Source: Saccharomycopsis fibuligera x Saccharomycopsis cf. fibuligera
Lineage: Eukaryota; Ascomycota; Saccharomycetes; Ascoideales; Saccharomycopsidaceae
Length of the DNA stretch: 64,000 bases
Assembly: GCA_001936135.1 (NCBI GenBank)
Contig: CP012822.1
Span: 558,001-622,000 of the forward strand
Direction of reading: 5' to 3'
Position 1 is the first letter of the stretch, and every line of letters starts with the position of its first letter. The notes under the pieces were generated by a model, which was not told the DNA's origin, did not search any database, and saw only the letters and a program-made list of their open reading frames with translations. The position numbers were made by a program, and so were the translations under genes. Positions 20,821 to 31,317 of this stretch are shown here, in pieces.

Positions 20821-22140
20821 ATGTTTCGCTTCTCTCAAGCGGCAAAGGTGAACACTGGCTGCCCACTAGCCTTTTGTATGCAGAATAATTCCAGAAAGCA
20901 CGAATGGGACTTGCCGAAAACATTGACAATGAGCTTGGCCCAACGTTTAGGAATTTCGGAGCTCTTGAACGAGGACTTTAGCGCCGTCAAACTATTTAGA
21001 GTATTGTTTTTCGCTTATGCTATCGGAAGTTACTGGATATTCTACCATTTTGTTGGAGTGATATGCTTTTTTGGTGAAATCATATGGCCCTCTCTGTTTT
21101 TGTTCATAAAGACTAAGACAGCGCTTGGGTTTTGGCAGCTTTGTCTTTTCTGTCTAGTAAGTTGGCAATCAGCAGGGCTTTATTTTGTAATTGGGCATAA
21201 GAACCTGAAAAGTATACTAACCAAACTACTTGCAGGAACAAAACAAAATTGAGATTGTGCTAACTGGGGACGAGCTGGATTTTGGAGAATCATCTTTAAT
21301 AATAGGTATGGTTGCCGGGTGTCTTACCACAACCCATTCCGCAGCAAAGAGTTCGATTTACTAATAGTTCTGATAGCAAACCACAGATCGCTAAGTGACT
21401 TTCTGGTGCTAGCTTACCTAGTAAGGGTTGCCGCCGATGACTACGATGAAAAGACTAGTCAACTAACACCTGAGTTAAACTTCTTTACCTGGGCAACGTT
21501 ATGGAGAGTGCCCACCATCAGGCTTTTTTTCAATATTATGAACCATAATGAAAATTGGCGACTCAACGACTCCGAGCTTGACTACGAACTTTCAAAACTG
21601 AACGGATTTGTTGATGATACCGACCACTATGTCGATGAGTATGAAGTTAACAAAGTACCAGAATGGCTTGTCCTTTTTCCTGAGGTTAACGTCTATAGCA
21701 CAACTGACTTGGTACTGCAAAAAAGAGTCATTGAAAAGCATCATGTGCCCGAACTGGAGATGGTGCTATATCCTAGGTTTTCTGCTTTTTGTGACATTGT
21801 GAAACGCGTGAAGACAAGTACAAAGTTTTCCAAAGTGTACAGTTTAACCATTTTATATTACCAGAAACCTGACCAACAAGAAGAACAAAAAGAGACAAAT
21901 TCGCATCATTATTTCAAACAATCCGCACCGCTAGACAATGCAGTTTTTCATTCACCCTCCTTGCTAAAATTTTTCACCAACGGGCCCTTTAAAACAGTTG
22001 TGAGAGTTCATATAAAGTCGAAAAGTTTATCGAGGATCCCCAACAAAAACAAGAAACTTGAAAAATGGCTAGAAAAAGAATGGGTGATTAAGGATAAGTT
22101 ACTGTACTCAATGCAGCGTAGCATAAAAAATTTTCTTTGA
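20821..22140 (+). CDS. Lysophospholipid/glycerol-phosphate acyltransferase family (PlsC-like), three exons
   Basis: Exons are 20821-21156, 21236-21305 and 21377-22140 (389 residues). Intron 1 (79 bp) has GTAAGT, branch TACTAAC at 21215-21221 and GCAG. Intron 2 (71 bp) has GTATGG, branch TACTAAT at 21359-21365 and TAG. Splicing yields NKIEIVLTGDEL...SLIIANHRSLSDF, recreating the catalytic NH-x4-D motif (His138, Asp143) across the second junction. Motif III is FPEV at 236-239, followed by VLYPRFSAF. Hydrophobic segments at about 60-78 and 88-112 suggest ER membrane anchoring. PlsC-family enzymes transfer acyl groups to lysophospholipids; Mum3/Cst26-type yeast members are the nearest class I can suggest. 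The exact substrate is unknown. An internal Met at about residue 37 is an alternative start. Confidence 0.85.
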
Positions 22141-22714
22141 AAAAAACTTTTTTATGGAAACCAACTCCATCAAGATGCAAGGTTTGTATAGTATAAATGC
22201 GTTTTAAAAAAAAAAATATATGTAAAATACAGAGATATGTTTTGAATAGGAGAGAAAAAAGTAAAGTGCAATATTCTCTCAAGAAATTTAAGTTCTTACT
22301 GTTCGTATCATCCTTGCCCTTAAGCACCAGGACGGAACACTCAACAAAATCAGACTACTATGATGCGACATTTAATCCAGCACGCATGGGAAGGAAAAAA
22401 AGGTATGGATATACAAAAAACGGTAACAAAAATGGTACCTAGAAGAGTAGCTATTGGACCGTATATTAATATACACTGACGCATGCCAGAAAGAAATATT
22501 TACCACTGTATGTACAGGTGTAGTATTGTAGGGTAATCCCAAAGCAGTTAGTTTTGCAGAAAGAAGCAAAAGGCAAAAAATAGAAGAAAAAAGAAAAATG
22601 AAGTGGCCAAACACGAATCAGAATCAAATTGAATTATCTGATCTTGTGCGCCTTCAAATCGATCTCGTTAACCAGACCCTAGCACATCAGTAGAACTATA
22701 GATACATAGACACA
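22141..22714. promoter_or_regulatory. RNA1 upstream region
   Basis: 574 bp between the acyltransferase stop and the RNA1 ATG. It is A+T-rich with A-tracts (about 22207-22216, 22395-22400). No gene or clear factor site is seen. Confidence 0.5.
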
Positions 22715-23983
22715 ATGGCTACTTTAGATTTTTCCCTTCCAATAAAGCCAGAAGAAACTTTTTCAGTTGCCGGCAAGCAGCTTAAGTTGAACACAAGTGC
22801 CGATATTGAGCCATACTTGCAACAATTGGCTAACGTCAAGCCATTAAAGAAAATTGACTTTTCTGGTAATACCATTGGTATCGACGCCTCCAAAGCTCTT
22901 GCTGATGCCATCAAAGAGCATGGTGCTGATATTGAAGAAGTTAATTTCTCTGATTTTTATACTGGTAGATTGAATACTGAGATCCCTCAATCTTTGGAAT
23001 TTTTGTTGCCTGCTTTGCTCACTTTACCAAAATTATCTATCTTGAATTTGAGTGACAATGCATTTGGTTTGCAGACTATTGACCCGATAGAAAATTTCCT
23101 TCCAAAGGCTGTTGCATTGGAGCACTTGATTTTGTCCAATAACGGTATGGGCCCTTTTGCTGGCGCTCGAATTGGTAAAGCGCTTTACAAGTTGGCACAA
23201 AATAAAAAGGCCAAGTACGATAAGACATCTAGCCAAAGACATTTGAAAACTTTCATTTGTGGCAGAAACAGATTAGAGAATGGATCTACCAACTACTTGT
23301 CTTTGGGTTTGAAGGCTAATGAAAATTTGGAAACTATTAAATTGTACCAGAATGGTATTAGACCAGCTGGTATCCAGACATTACTCTCTAAAGCTTTATC
23401 AGACTTGAAAAACTTGAAGATTGTTGACTTGCAAGACAACACTATCACTAAGAGATCGTCAGCTCCATTAGCCGAAAGTTTGAAAAATTGGTCTCAATTG
23501 AAAGAGTTGAACTTGAACGACTCTCTTTTACAAAAGAAGGGCGGTTACGAAGTTTTGAAAGCATTGTTGGATGGCGAAGACAAGAAAAACTTGACTACTT
23601 TGAAGTTACAATTCAATGAATTGGATGAAGCTTCTTTGGCCCTTTTGCCTAAATTGATTGAAGCCAAATTGCCAAACTTGAAATTTTTGGAGATTAATGG
23701 TAATGTGTTCAGTGAAGATTCGGAGCACATTACTGCAATTAGCGAAATTTTTGAAAAAAGAGGTTTTGGTGAATTAGACGAGTTGGATGAATTGGAAGAA
23801 CCAGATAGTGATGAAGATGAAGAAGAGGAAGAGGAGGAAGAGGAAGAGGAAGAGGAAGAGGAAGAAACGTTTGATTCTGAAGCAGCTGAGAAAGCTTTGT
23901 TGGAAGAACTTGAAAAGGAAAACACTATTGACAAAGAAGAAGAAGACTTGGTTGCTAAACTTGATAGAACTCATATTGCGTAA
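22715..23983 (+). CDS. RNA1: Ran GTPase-activating protein Rna1 (RanGAP)
   Basis: A 422-residue leucine-rich-repeat protein that stimulates GTP hydrolysis by Ran/Gsp1 in the cytoplasm and so drives nuclear transport direction. LRRs (LxxLxLxxN: IDFSGNTIG, LNLSDNAFG, LILSNNGMG, IKLYQNGIR, VDLQDNTI, LNLNDSLL, LKLQFNELD, LEINGNVF) fill residues 45-335. Arg85 in DFYTGRLNTEIP matches the conserved Arg of S. pombe Rna1. A glutamate/aspartate tail (about 355-390) follows, typical of the family. Length and order match S. cerevisiae Rna1 (407 residues). Biased codons (TTG, GTT, AAG) indicate strong expression. Confidence 0.97.
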   Translation: MATLDFSLPIKPEETFSVAGKQLKLNTSADIEPYLQQLANVKPLKKIDFSGNTIGIDASKALADAIKEHGADIEEVNFSDFYTGRLNTEIPQSLEFLLPALLTLPKLSILNLSDNAFGLQTIDPIENFLPKAVALEHLILSNNGMGPFAGARIGKALYKLAQNKKAKYDKTSSQRHLKTFICGRNRLENGSTNYLSLGLKANENLETIKLYQNGIRPAGIQTLLSKALSDLKNLKIVDLQDNTITKRSSAPLAESLKNWSQLKELNLNDSLLQKKGGYEVLKALLDGEDKKNLTTLKLQFNELDEASLALLPKLIEAKLPNLKFLEINGNVFSEDSEHITAISEIFEKRGFGELDELDELEEPDSDEDEEEEEEEEEEEEEEEETFDSEAAEKALLEELEKENTIDKEEEDLVAKLDRTHIA

Positions 23984-24820
23984 TTTTTTTAAGAAAAATA
24001 CTAAATGCTATTTTTTGCGTCTCTAATTTTTTTTTTTTTCACGTCTTACTTTTGTTAACTTTTATTTGTGACTTTTTTGAAGTCTTTTTTTTATGGAAAT
24101 TTGAAAGCTTGACTTGTACTTAACTTTCTACAATCCAACATTTTTCCCCTTTTCTTTAGTTTTCCTTGTCATTTAATTTATTCCTTGCATTTTTAATATT
24201 ACCATATTTACTGTTTTACCTGTATTAAAAATTTTTTTTCTTTTCAAATAACTCATGATTCTAATTTTATATTTGTTTTTACCTCATACGTCATTATCTA
24301 CTTTCAATTCTTCTTTTTTTTTTCTTTTTCTACTTAATTTTTTTTCTTGTTACGAAAGCAGGCTCACTTTCAGGTTTTAAAGCCGTAATAATTAATTCAT
24401 TACAGGCATGTTTTTTAAAAGCTTCAGACTTCCATCAAAGTTTATTATTTGATACTAGGATAAAATTGTAAAATTTCATGTACGTAAAAGATTACTTGGT
24501 TAGTGCTACTATGTTTTTTATTCGAATCACACTTGATTATTTCTGGCGATGGACAAGAGTTGAGAATTTACTGGATTAAGTTATTTTTTCTGTTGAGAAA
24601 CCAATTCATTATACTCACTTGCATAGTATGCCCCTGAAGTTGTCGCCAAGTCTCTATACGAAAAGCGTGCCATATTGTCTTTCCAAAAGTATAGGATGCT
24701 ACCACGACCCTATTGAAAAGGCAACCTGCAAGAAGATTATAATGGTTTTTAACAATTTCAAAAGCTGCTCGCATTGATGGCAAGATTTTTTTTTTTTTTT
24801 CACACACAAGGCCAATTTAC
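23984..24820. other. RNA1 3' flank, no supported gene
   Basis: A+T-rich with many T-tracts to about 24360. Around 24590-24780 the composition is more mixed and small minus-strand frames overlap, but none has recognised similarity or a complete set of splice signals. Confidence 0.5.
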
Positions 24821-25118
24821 TAACTGTATATAAATGATAGAGAATAGAATCTTATAAGCTTATATATATAGTATATACAGTACGGTTCAATTGTTAGCAT
24901 ATAGGGAAAGCTCACACAGGCAAAAAACTCGTTAGTATTATTGTTTTAGTTTTGTTGAAGTTGAGATGAATCTAGAGAAGATCATGGTTTTTTTATGGTT
25001 ATTGTTTTAGTTTTAGTATGTCCTGTTGTTGATAATGATAGGAAAAAAGAAAGGGTCTCGCTTTAATATCATCTTCCGCTCACTAAAATAACGGTGATGT
25101 AATGAACAAGACTGGAAA
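24821..25118 (+). mobile_element. LTR copy B, probably solo (fossil)
   Basis: About 298 bp starting TAACTGTATATA, the same start as copy C in reverse orientation, and sharing long blocks with copy A (GGGAAAGCTCACACAGGC, TTTTAGTATGTCCTGTTGTTGATAA split by small differences, GATGTAATGAACAAGACTGG). No internal retroelement sequence adjoins, so it looks like a solo LTR. It lies about 90 bp beyond the 3' end of the initiator tRNA gene. Confidence 0.75.
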
Positions 25119-25204
25119 TCGTAATGATTTTTTATTTGTAAAATAGAATAAATATACGAACAATTTTATGCTTTTAAAGCAAAAATAGCATAAACGCAAA
25201 AATT

Positions 25205-25276
25205 TAGCGCCACTAGGTTTCGATCCTAGGACATCAGGGTTATGAGCCCTGCGCGCTTCCACTGCGCCATGGCGCT
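25205..25276 (-). tRNA. Initiator tRNA-Met (CAU)
   Basis: On the minus strand a 72-nt cloverleaf begins AGCGCCATGGCGCAG and ends TGGCGCTA. It has the eukaryotic initiator hallmarks: an A1-U72 acceptor end, three G-C pairs below a CTCATAA anticodon loop (GGG/CCC), and an ATCGAAA T loop lacking TTC. It differs from S. cerevisiae initiator tRNA at few positions. There is no intron. A five-T run just downstream is the Pol III terminator. Confidence 0.95.
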
Positions 25277-25897
25277 GAAACCTGTTTGTGTTGTGTTTAA
25301 AAGAAAGGTTAGTTCTATACTAAGTATTTTAAACACGTTTGTTATGGTTATTATCGTTATCGATGGGTATATCGGCTTATCCTTTATTCCGCCCATCGCT
25401 ATATACACAAGTTAAAAGGAACACGTCGCCGACCTTTATACAAGATTTTCGACAACTTCAAGGCACCTTCTGACGGTTGTGAATACAGACTGATCAGGAA
25501 TGCGAACACAACGAAGGAAAATGTTCGCAACAGTTTGTATGGAAAAAGTTGTTGTTAGTACCATCTCTACTTCATGATAGTATTATTCTGTATAACCATC
25601 AAAACCGTCAGAATTATACCAAAATCACCGCTCATACCGTTCATTATGTATAATTTCCCTTTTCGGTAAACAGCTTCCTGTGGCGGAAGAACAACCTGAA
25701 GCACACATAATTACCAAGGCAACCAACATCAAAGATGCAATGAAAATTTTTCATCATGTAGACATTATGGGTGAGGAATGAAATTGTTATATATAACTAG
25801 AAAAACAGAATACTTCAATTTAGTGATATGGCTTATTACAAAATACTGACATCTCAGGGTTCATGTTTTTGGATGTAAAAGCCTTGTATTTCAAATA
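25277..25897. other. Upstream flank of initiator tRNA, no gene
   Basis: 620 bp, A+T-rich, between the tRNA 5' end and LTR copy C. No open frame of note. A repeat-like or promoter function cannot be assigned. Confidence 0.4.
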
Positions 25898-26242
25898 TAA
25901 CTAACTAATAATAAATATTTAAAAATACTGGGTTGGACCATGTATAAATACTAATCAGACTGAATGCAAAACATATTAGAGATTTACGATTTATAGTCCT
26001 AAATACGCTAATCTCACCAATACTGCTCAGAGGTAATCCTCTCAGGTATGAGTAGTGGAATTGATCACTATACTCCGACAAAAACCATGTTTTCCTTTAG
26101 ATCTATCTCAACAAAACAAAACAAGTAAAACAACAATACTAATGGGGTTTTACTTGTGTGAGCTTCCCTTATATACTAAAGATTGAATATTTTATACAGA
26201 TAAGCTTATAGAATTTTATTTTCTATCATCTATATACAGTTA
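25898..26242 (-). mobile_element. LTR copy C, probably solo (fossil)
   Basis: About 345 bp in minus orientation, bounded by short inverted ends (TAACT...AGTTA). Its 5' part matches copies A and B (TATAAGCTTAT, AAGGGAAGCTCACACA), and its 3' part matches copy D (GTATTTAGGA, CAGTCTGATTA, GGTCCAACCCA). Copies A/B and C/D may be two related LTR subfamilies. No internal element sequence adjoins, hence a likely solo LTR. Confidence 0.75.
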
Positions 26243-27038
26243 ACAAACCGGTCTTGCATGAGAGAGAAAAATGGGATTTTATTAACAGTGAATTATTTCA
26301 AGTAAGTTCCCAATGACAATGCTTATTTTATAGCTTTATGCGAAAGTAGTGCATTATCGATAACTCTAGTTATCAAGCTAACTTAGAACCAACTTTCAAT
26401 TACAAATCTGCATAAAAGGTGAAAATATAAAAAAAAGTTTTTGTAATTGTAATACAGATGACATTAAAATTAAAAAAAGAAAAATTCGTTAAAAAACAGA
26501 TTATAAATGGTATTAGATCAAATGACAGTTTGATGAGTATCTAATCAAGCAAAAGAAACAAAAAATTATCCATATTTAAATAACTCACTAAGGAAATGTT
26601 AATATACTGGAAATAAATTGATAGAAAAGCGTAAATAAAGTATGGATGCCAATAGCAATGGAAGAAAGACCAAGAGAATAAAAACTTAGGGAAGGGGGAC
26701 TAGAATAAAGCTCTGGTTTAAGTGATTTTGATATACTGATAGTAGACTTATAATACAATAAACTTCCACAGAGCTTTCAAACAGATTTAAGACAGAGAAA
26801 AATTAGGGGGAAAGTTAATGTAAAGTTTAGTACCATGTCACCATGTATAAATTCCTAAGGTTCAGTGAAAGTGAACCCCGATACTACCTTGTATACATTA
26901 TCAATTGCTTCAAAAGTGTTGGTGGCCTACTACATATTAAAGGATAAGGATAAACAAGGAATTGTTAATGCATTACAGTAAAACTTTCTTTACACTATAG
27001 TCCTTTGAAATCGTATAATTTGAGTCTATCAATCTTGC
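26243..27038. other. Intergenic, 0.8 kb, nothing recognised
   Basis: Strongly A+T-rich spacer downstream of the Taspase-like gene. It has no open frame, tRNA or repeat that I can support. Confidence 0.5.
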
Positions 27039-29126
27039 TCAAGTGTGCATTTCTCCATGTGCCACTTTAAACGTAGATGCCCCAAAACTAGAGTCAGAGT
27101 TTCTGGAGAATACTACTTCTGGATGTCTACCGCCACGAGATGCTCCAAACACTAGCGCTTCAGTGGTATGGGCCCACACAACAGTAGTGCCACAATTTGC
27201 ATCATCATCATAATCATCATCATCATCATCATCATCAGTGCCGTAAAATACTCGCTGCTGTATAATTCCCACCACGCCAACATAACCATTCACTTGCTCC
27301 ACCGCCTTGCGTACCGCATTGCTCAACATTGCACCATAGCTGACATACTGCTCATCACTATTTTGACCATGGCTAATGCTATCAAGATGAAGAAAATTGA
27401 GCATGTATTGGCAACAGTGTCTTGCTAAGTCTGTTTGCAAAATTGTTTCCCCGTTACCAGTGGCAAATATGCTAATTTTGTAGATTATGGGTAGCTCCAG
27501 CTCATTATCTTCATAATTGTTACACTTATTGTTACTTGCGCCGTTATCATCATCATTATTATTATCATTAATCTTTCTCTTTTTCCGTAACTTCTCATTC
27601 TCTATCGCTGCCCTTTTGATTTCCTTCTCATAGTGCTTTTTTCTCTTAACCATCAAACGATGCTGCTGCCGCTGCGATTCTAATCGAGGCTTTACTATCT
27701 CTTCAAAAAGATTCATCTCTTCACTGCACATAGTATAGCTACTGGCACCCAACACACATGCGCAGCCAATACGTCCGTCGGGCTTCATTAAGTTGCCACC
27801 AGAAGAAACCCCCATAGCGATATTGTGATGTTTATCCTGAATGAGGACGCCGATAGTGTCTGTTACTGCTGGTGGCGCTGCGATGATAGCCGAATCAACC
27901 TCATCATCAATTTCAATGTCAGTATCATTAAGGGCGACGGTACTCCCTTTAGTTTTTCCTTCTGATTGAAACAGCCTTAGTCTATTTTTTACTTCTTGTG
28001 CTTCTTCGCCTTCAACTTTTTTTTCCTTCTCTTGTACTCGATGTTGTTCATGATCAACATCATCTTCCATTTGACCTATGTATTTTAAATTACTCTTATA
28101 CGTATCTTGTGGTTGATTAGACGATAGCAATCGTAGCCTCATAGTGTCCCAATATTGATGTTGCCGCACCGCATTCTTTGTCCTTAAATTCGCGTTCTCT
28201 TCACAATAGCCATCATCAAATTTAAATGGCGCAAGGTCCGTCAATTCCAGTTGCTCATGTTTTATTATGCCGCCGCCCTCACTCTTGCCATCACGGTTAT
28301 CATAATTATCGTAGTTGCCATCTTTATAATCGCCATCTCCACCATCAAATCGCATCCCGTTATCTACCAAAAAGCAACACTTTGTCACTCCTAGCTTTTC
28401 TCCACAGGGAAATAATTCCTCAGAGAGGGCAAAATTCAAACATCGGGAAATTGGGTATCGGAAATTAGTGATATTAGTGAGCCCGAAGTAGCAGCGTTGA
28501 TTTTGACTTTGAGTGTGGGTTTGGGTTTTTTTGTTGTCGGATCTATTATTGTCAAAACAGGATACTTTACTATGACCATCGACACTAACACTATTACTAC
28601 TTTCACCGGAATTATCTTGGGATCCATTTTGATTGTAATTTTGATCTTGATCTCTGGATCCAAGCACCAGCTGCCTTGTTCTTTTTACTCCTTTTCTTTT
28701 TATTCGATTGCTGCCATCCGCCACTAGAATCACACTAGCATCATTGCGAACTTCTCCACCAAATGAAAGTGACAGCCCTACTGAAGTATTAGTGAGCGGA
28801 CTTTGCTCGATAATTTGACTGGTTACTGCAAGAGCTTGCATGGTGGACTGAGGTAAGTTAATACTGGCTCTGCCGGCATCGTTTAATTTTGAAATTGCAT
28901 CAACTTCTGCATGCTTGTCATCTTGATTACCAGCAACTTTGTTATTGCTATTACTCTCTTTAGCATTTCGTATGACTTTCATACCAAACCGGCACGCTTT
29001 TGTGATTAGCTTTACATATTGGGGTCTGTACTTTATCGAATGATTGCCGGCGCCTAAGTGTACCAAGATCAAGTCGTTTTTGTTGTTCCTTTTGTGATTG
29101 TTTGTAGTGATAGAGTTTTTACCCAT
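27039..29126 (-). CDS. Taspase-1-like threonine protease (Ntn-hydrolase, asparaginase-2 family)
   Basis: The first ATG of the frame is at 29126; the open frame reaches 29177 but only at a GTG. This gives 695 residues. An N-terminal VHLGAGNHS matches the VHAGAGYHS of Taspase 1. VTDTIGVLIQD with Asp423-Thr424 corresponds to the autocleavage Asp|Thr, Thr being the nucleophile, followed by VSSGGNLMKPDGRIG. The C-terminal VVWAHTTEALVFG matches the human beta-subunit block FLWSHTTES. Taspase 1 self-cleaves, then cuts substrates after aspartate (MLL, TFIIA in animals). This protein is much longer than the ~420-residue human enzyme because of Asn/Asp/Lys-rich insertions before the nucleophile and in the beta part. 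Ordinary asparaginase or aspartylglucosaminidase is less likely given the HTTE block. Substrates here are unknown. Confidence 0.85.
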   Translation of the reverse strand: MGKNSITTNNHKRNNKNDLILVHLGAGNHSIKYRPQYVKLITKACRFGMKVIRNAKESNSNNKVAGNQDDKHAEVDAISKLNDAGRASINLPQSTMQALAVTSQIIEQSPLTNTSVGLSLSFGGEVRNDASVILVADGSNRIKRKGVKRTRQLVLGSRDQDQNYNQNGSQDNSGESSNSVSVDGHSKVSCFDNNRSDNKKTQTHTQSQNQRCYFGLTNITNFRYPISRCLNFALSEELFPCGEKLGVTKCCFLVDNGMRFDGGDGDYKDGNYDNYDNRDGKSEGGGIIKHEQLELTDLAPFKFDDGYCEENANLRTKNAVRQHQYWDTMRLRLLSSNQPQDTYKSNLKYIGQMEDDVDHEQHRVQEKEKKVEGEEAQEVKNRLRLFQSEGKTKGSTVALNDTDIEIDDEVDSAIIAAPPAVTDTIGVLIQDKHHNIAMGVSSGGNLMKPDGRIGCACVLGASSYTMCSEEMNLFEEIVKPRLESQRQQHRLMVKRKKHYEKEIKRAAIENEKLRKKRKINDNNNDDDNGASNNKCNNYEDNELELPIIYKISIFATGNGETILQTDLARHCCQYMLNFLHLDSISHGQNSDEQYVSYGAMLSNAVRKAVEQVNGYVGVVGIIQQRVFYGTDDDDDDDDYDDDANCGTTVVWAHTTEALVFGASRGGRHPEVVFSRNSDSSFGASTFKVAHGEMHT

Positions 29127-30399
29127 TATAGAACTCAACTTTCCTGCTTCTGATTTAGTCTTCTTTGATATTGCCACTTGGTAGTAAAAATTTTTCTCTT
29201 CTGCCAGTAGACGATACTTTAATTTTGAAGTACATCAATGCCAACTTTTTAAAAGTCTGTAATCAGTAACCAGTCTCAGCCTTCTGCCTGCTCTGCTAGT
29301 ATCAATGCCGCCGTAGTTGTCGTTGGTTATTCAATCACTTGTGATGCTGAAATGTACCGCTTTCCTTTTGCGAATATTTCTACTGTATCCAAACGGCCCT
29401 TCTGTTTTTGTCAAACCACAATGTAGCAGCTCGGTTCTGTTGCTTTTGGAGAAAACTGTCTTTCAAATGTCTGGAAATCATTCAAAGTATCCAAAGCATC
29501 GATTGATCCATGCGCACGGAATGTCAAAATTGAAAGATTGAAAAATTGTAAAACCCTTTAAAAGCTGCTCCCGCTTTAAAAGTTCTTGACAAAATTTCTT
29601 AACTAGATGACCAGTGTGGTGCAAGATTCCTTTACGCGAATAATCGGAAAAGCATACTGAAATTTCCAGATTATTATATACCAGCATTGGCAAACTGTAC
29701 TCACCTTGGCTCGAAAAAAACACTTTAGCATTATTGTCGCTGTGTAGGGCTCTTTCATCTTTGATGAAAGAACTCGCGATTTGCCACAGCATGCATGAGC
29801 AGTTCAAAGCTCGTCCAAGAAGCAGTGCCAGTAGTACAGACGGGTGTCATTGGGCTTGCTGAAAACATTTGGGCTGCTTTCTGGGTTGCCGAATTCGCGG
29901 TTCATACGAGACATCTGCTTAACGATTACGCTGAACTTCGTGAAGCTCTCAACGGAATCTCTGGATGCAACGACACGCTGAGTTGCATCGCGAGCAAAGC
30001 TCAAAAAGAACTGAATCTAGGTAGTTTCTGGTTTTCAGGCGCTGAATATATTTTGCATGCCAGCATGCACCCAGAGCGAGTGAGTCTGAGTTGTCAGCCA
30101 GTGACTAAGAGAATGTTGCAACGTAACCATGTAACACTTCACTACTCGAACGCGAACTGGTATAAAGAACACCTTCAATATTTACAGGTATACCAAATAG
30201 ACAAGAAAAAATTATTACATATAAAAAAATAACCACAGTAAAAATAATAATAGGACAAAACAATATCAGCAACTGACAACTTCAACTCATAAAGTCGCGT
30301 ATACTCCATCTATAATTTTTGTTCGCTTTGTTTGAGCATCAGCAACAAACCCCGAAATGTCTAGTGAATGTTCCAATACTGAAAGTGCAAAAACCTCAT
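29127..30399. other. 1.27-kb region with competing unsupported frames
   Basis: Between the start of the Taspase-like gene and the 3' end of RIM1. From about 29760 to 30120 G+C is higher than around it. A 145-codon plus frame (ATG at 29795, to 30232) overlaps minus-strand frames ending at 29804 and 29478. I recognise no domain in either direction, and no TACTAAC/donor pair joins them. One of them may be a real small gene. Confidence 0.3.
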
Positions 30400-30801
30400 T
30401 CAAGATTCATTTTCAGCGTTTTCCGGGTTGTATGGGCTTCTCACGAGGTCGACTCTAGTTTGGTAAAAATTGGTAGAGTAACCAGTGGATCCGTCACCTC
30501 TTTCAAACTTCTTGTTGACAGCATTAGCTTCCACGTGCACAAGAGCACCCTTTCTGATATAGTTGGTGGCGAATTCAATTTGCTTTGGGTCAAAAACAGC
30601 AACACTGAACCAAGATGGTGGTCCTTCTTTACTGGTGTTGACAGCAACACTGTATCTGGCAAAGTCTTTGCCGCTGGCCCCCTGTTCAACAACAGGATCT
30701 TGGCCAACACGGCCCAAGACGGACAATCTTGCAAAAGAGCTGGCGTTTCTTTTGGCGAGGCCGGCAGCAAAAACAGTAGACTTGGTCAATTGACGGAACA
30801 T
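30400..30801 (-). CDS. RIM1: Mitochondrial single-stranded DNA-binding protein Rim1
   Basis: A 133-residue SSB of the bacterial type needed for mitochondrial DNA replication. The N-terminal MFRQLTKSTVFAAGLAKRN is a basic amphipathic presequence. The OB fold follows: SVLGRVGQDPVVEQ, ARYSVAVN, PSWFSVAVFD, a KGALVHVEANA strand and GYSTNFYQTRVDLVRSP at the end. No acidic SSB tail beyond ENAENES is present, as in yeast Rim1. The frame is uninterrupted, whereas, from memory, S. cerevisiae RIM1 has an intron near its start. It is divergent from COQ7. Confidence 0.95.
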   Translation of the reverse strand: MFRQLTKSTVFAAGLAKRNASSFARLSVLGRVGQDPVVEQGASGKDFARYSVAVNTSKEGPPSWFSVAVFDPKQIEFATNYIRKGALVHVEANAVNKKFERGDGSTGYSTNFYQTRVDLVRSPYNPENAENES

Positions 30802-31317
30802 TGTGTAGTAATAGCTAGTAGGAATGTTTGGCGGACTGGTTATTGGTGGTTGATGAAGGGATGGCTGGTTTTGTTGATGGAATTTCGCGTATTCTGTTTT
30901 ATTTTATTTTTTTTGTTTTGTTTTTTTGCGATTTAAAACTGAAAGGCGTCGAGCGATACCCGGATATAAATGCACCGCCACGGTGGGTCGGCAGTCTCTA
31001 ATACAATAATGATTGAAGGACCTCTAACAACGATAAAGAATGGTTCTTGTCAGTACGTTTACCAAAAAAATCTATCGAAGACACGTAGGTGTTATGTTTT
31101 TATTTCCGGTATTGTGCTGAGCAAAGTATTTGCTCCACAGGGTCTACATTACTGCTGAGGATGCCAATCAATCGCCTGATTTTTAAGAAATTTTGTTTTT
31201 CCTGTTTCGGACAAAACTGAGCTTTTCACGACCAGAGAAGACAAAGACAACCGAAGCGAAGATCAAATATCACCACCAACAGCTTCCATCGCAACAGCAT
31301 CACTAGCACAAAACACA
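30802..31317. promoter_or_regulatory. Shared RIM1-COQ7 promoter with a CCAAT box
   Basis: 516 bp between two divergent nuclear genes for mitochondrial proteins. A CCAAT box (CCAATCA, 31164-31170) about 150 bp upstream of COQ7 is a candidate site for the HAP2/3/4/5 complex, the known activator of respiratory genes. A+T-rich leader tracts lie next to each gene (T-run at 30898-30930; CA-rich leader before 31318). Confidence 0.4.

Noticed and set aside
23545-23974. Ser-rich and Phe-rich minus frames over the RNA1 3' end
   Set aside because: They are shadows of the RNA1 acidic tail repeats.
24568-24807. Small minus-strand gene downstream of RNA1
   Set aside because: Overlapping frames of 30-80 codons look mildly protein-like, but no donor/branch set or family match supports any of them.
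29127-29177. Taspase-like gene starting at 29177
   Set aside because: The codon is GTG; the ATG at 29126 lies just before the conserved VHLGAG block. An upstream exon could exist but no clear splice signals were found.
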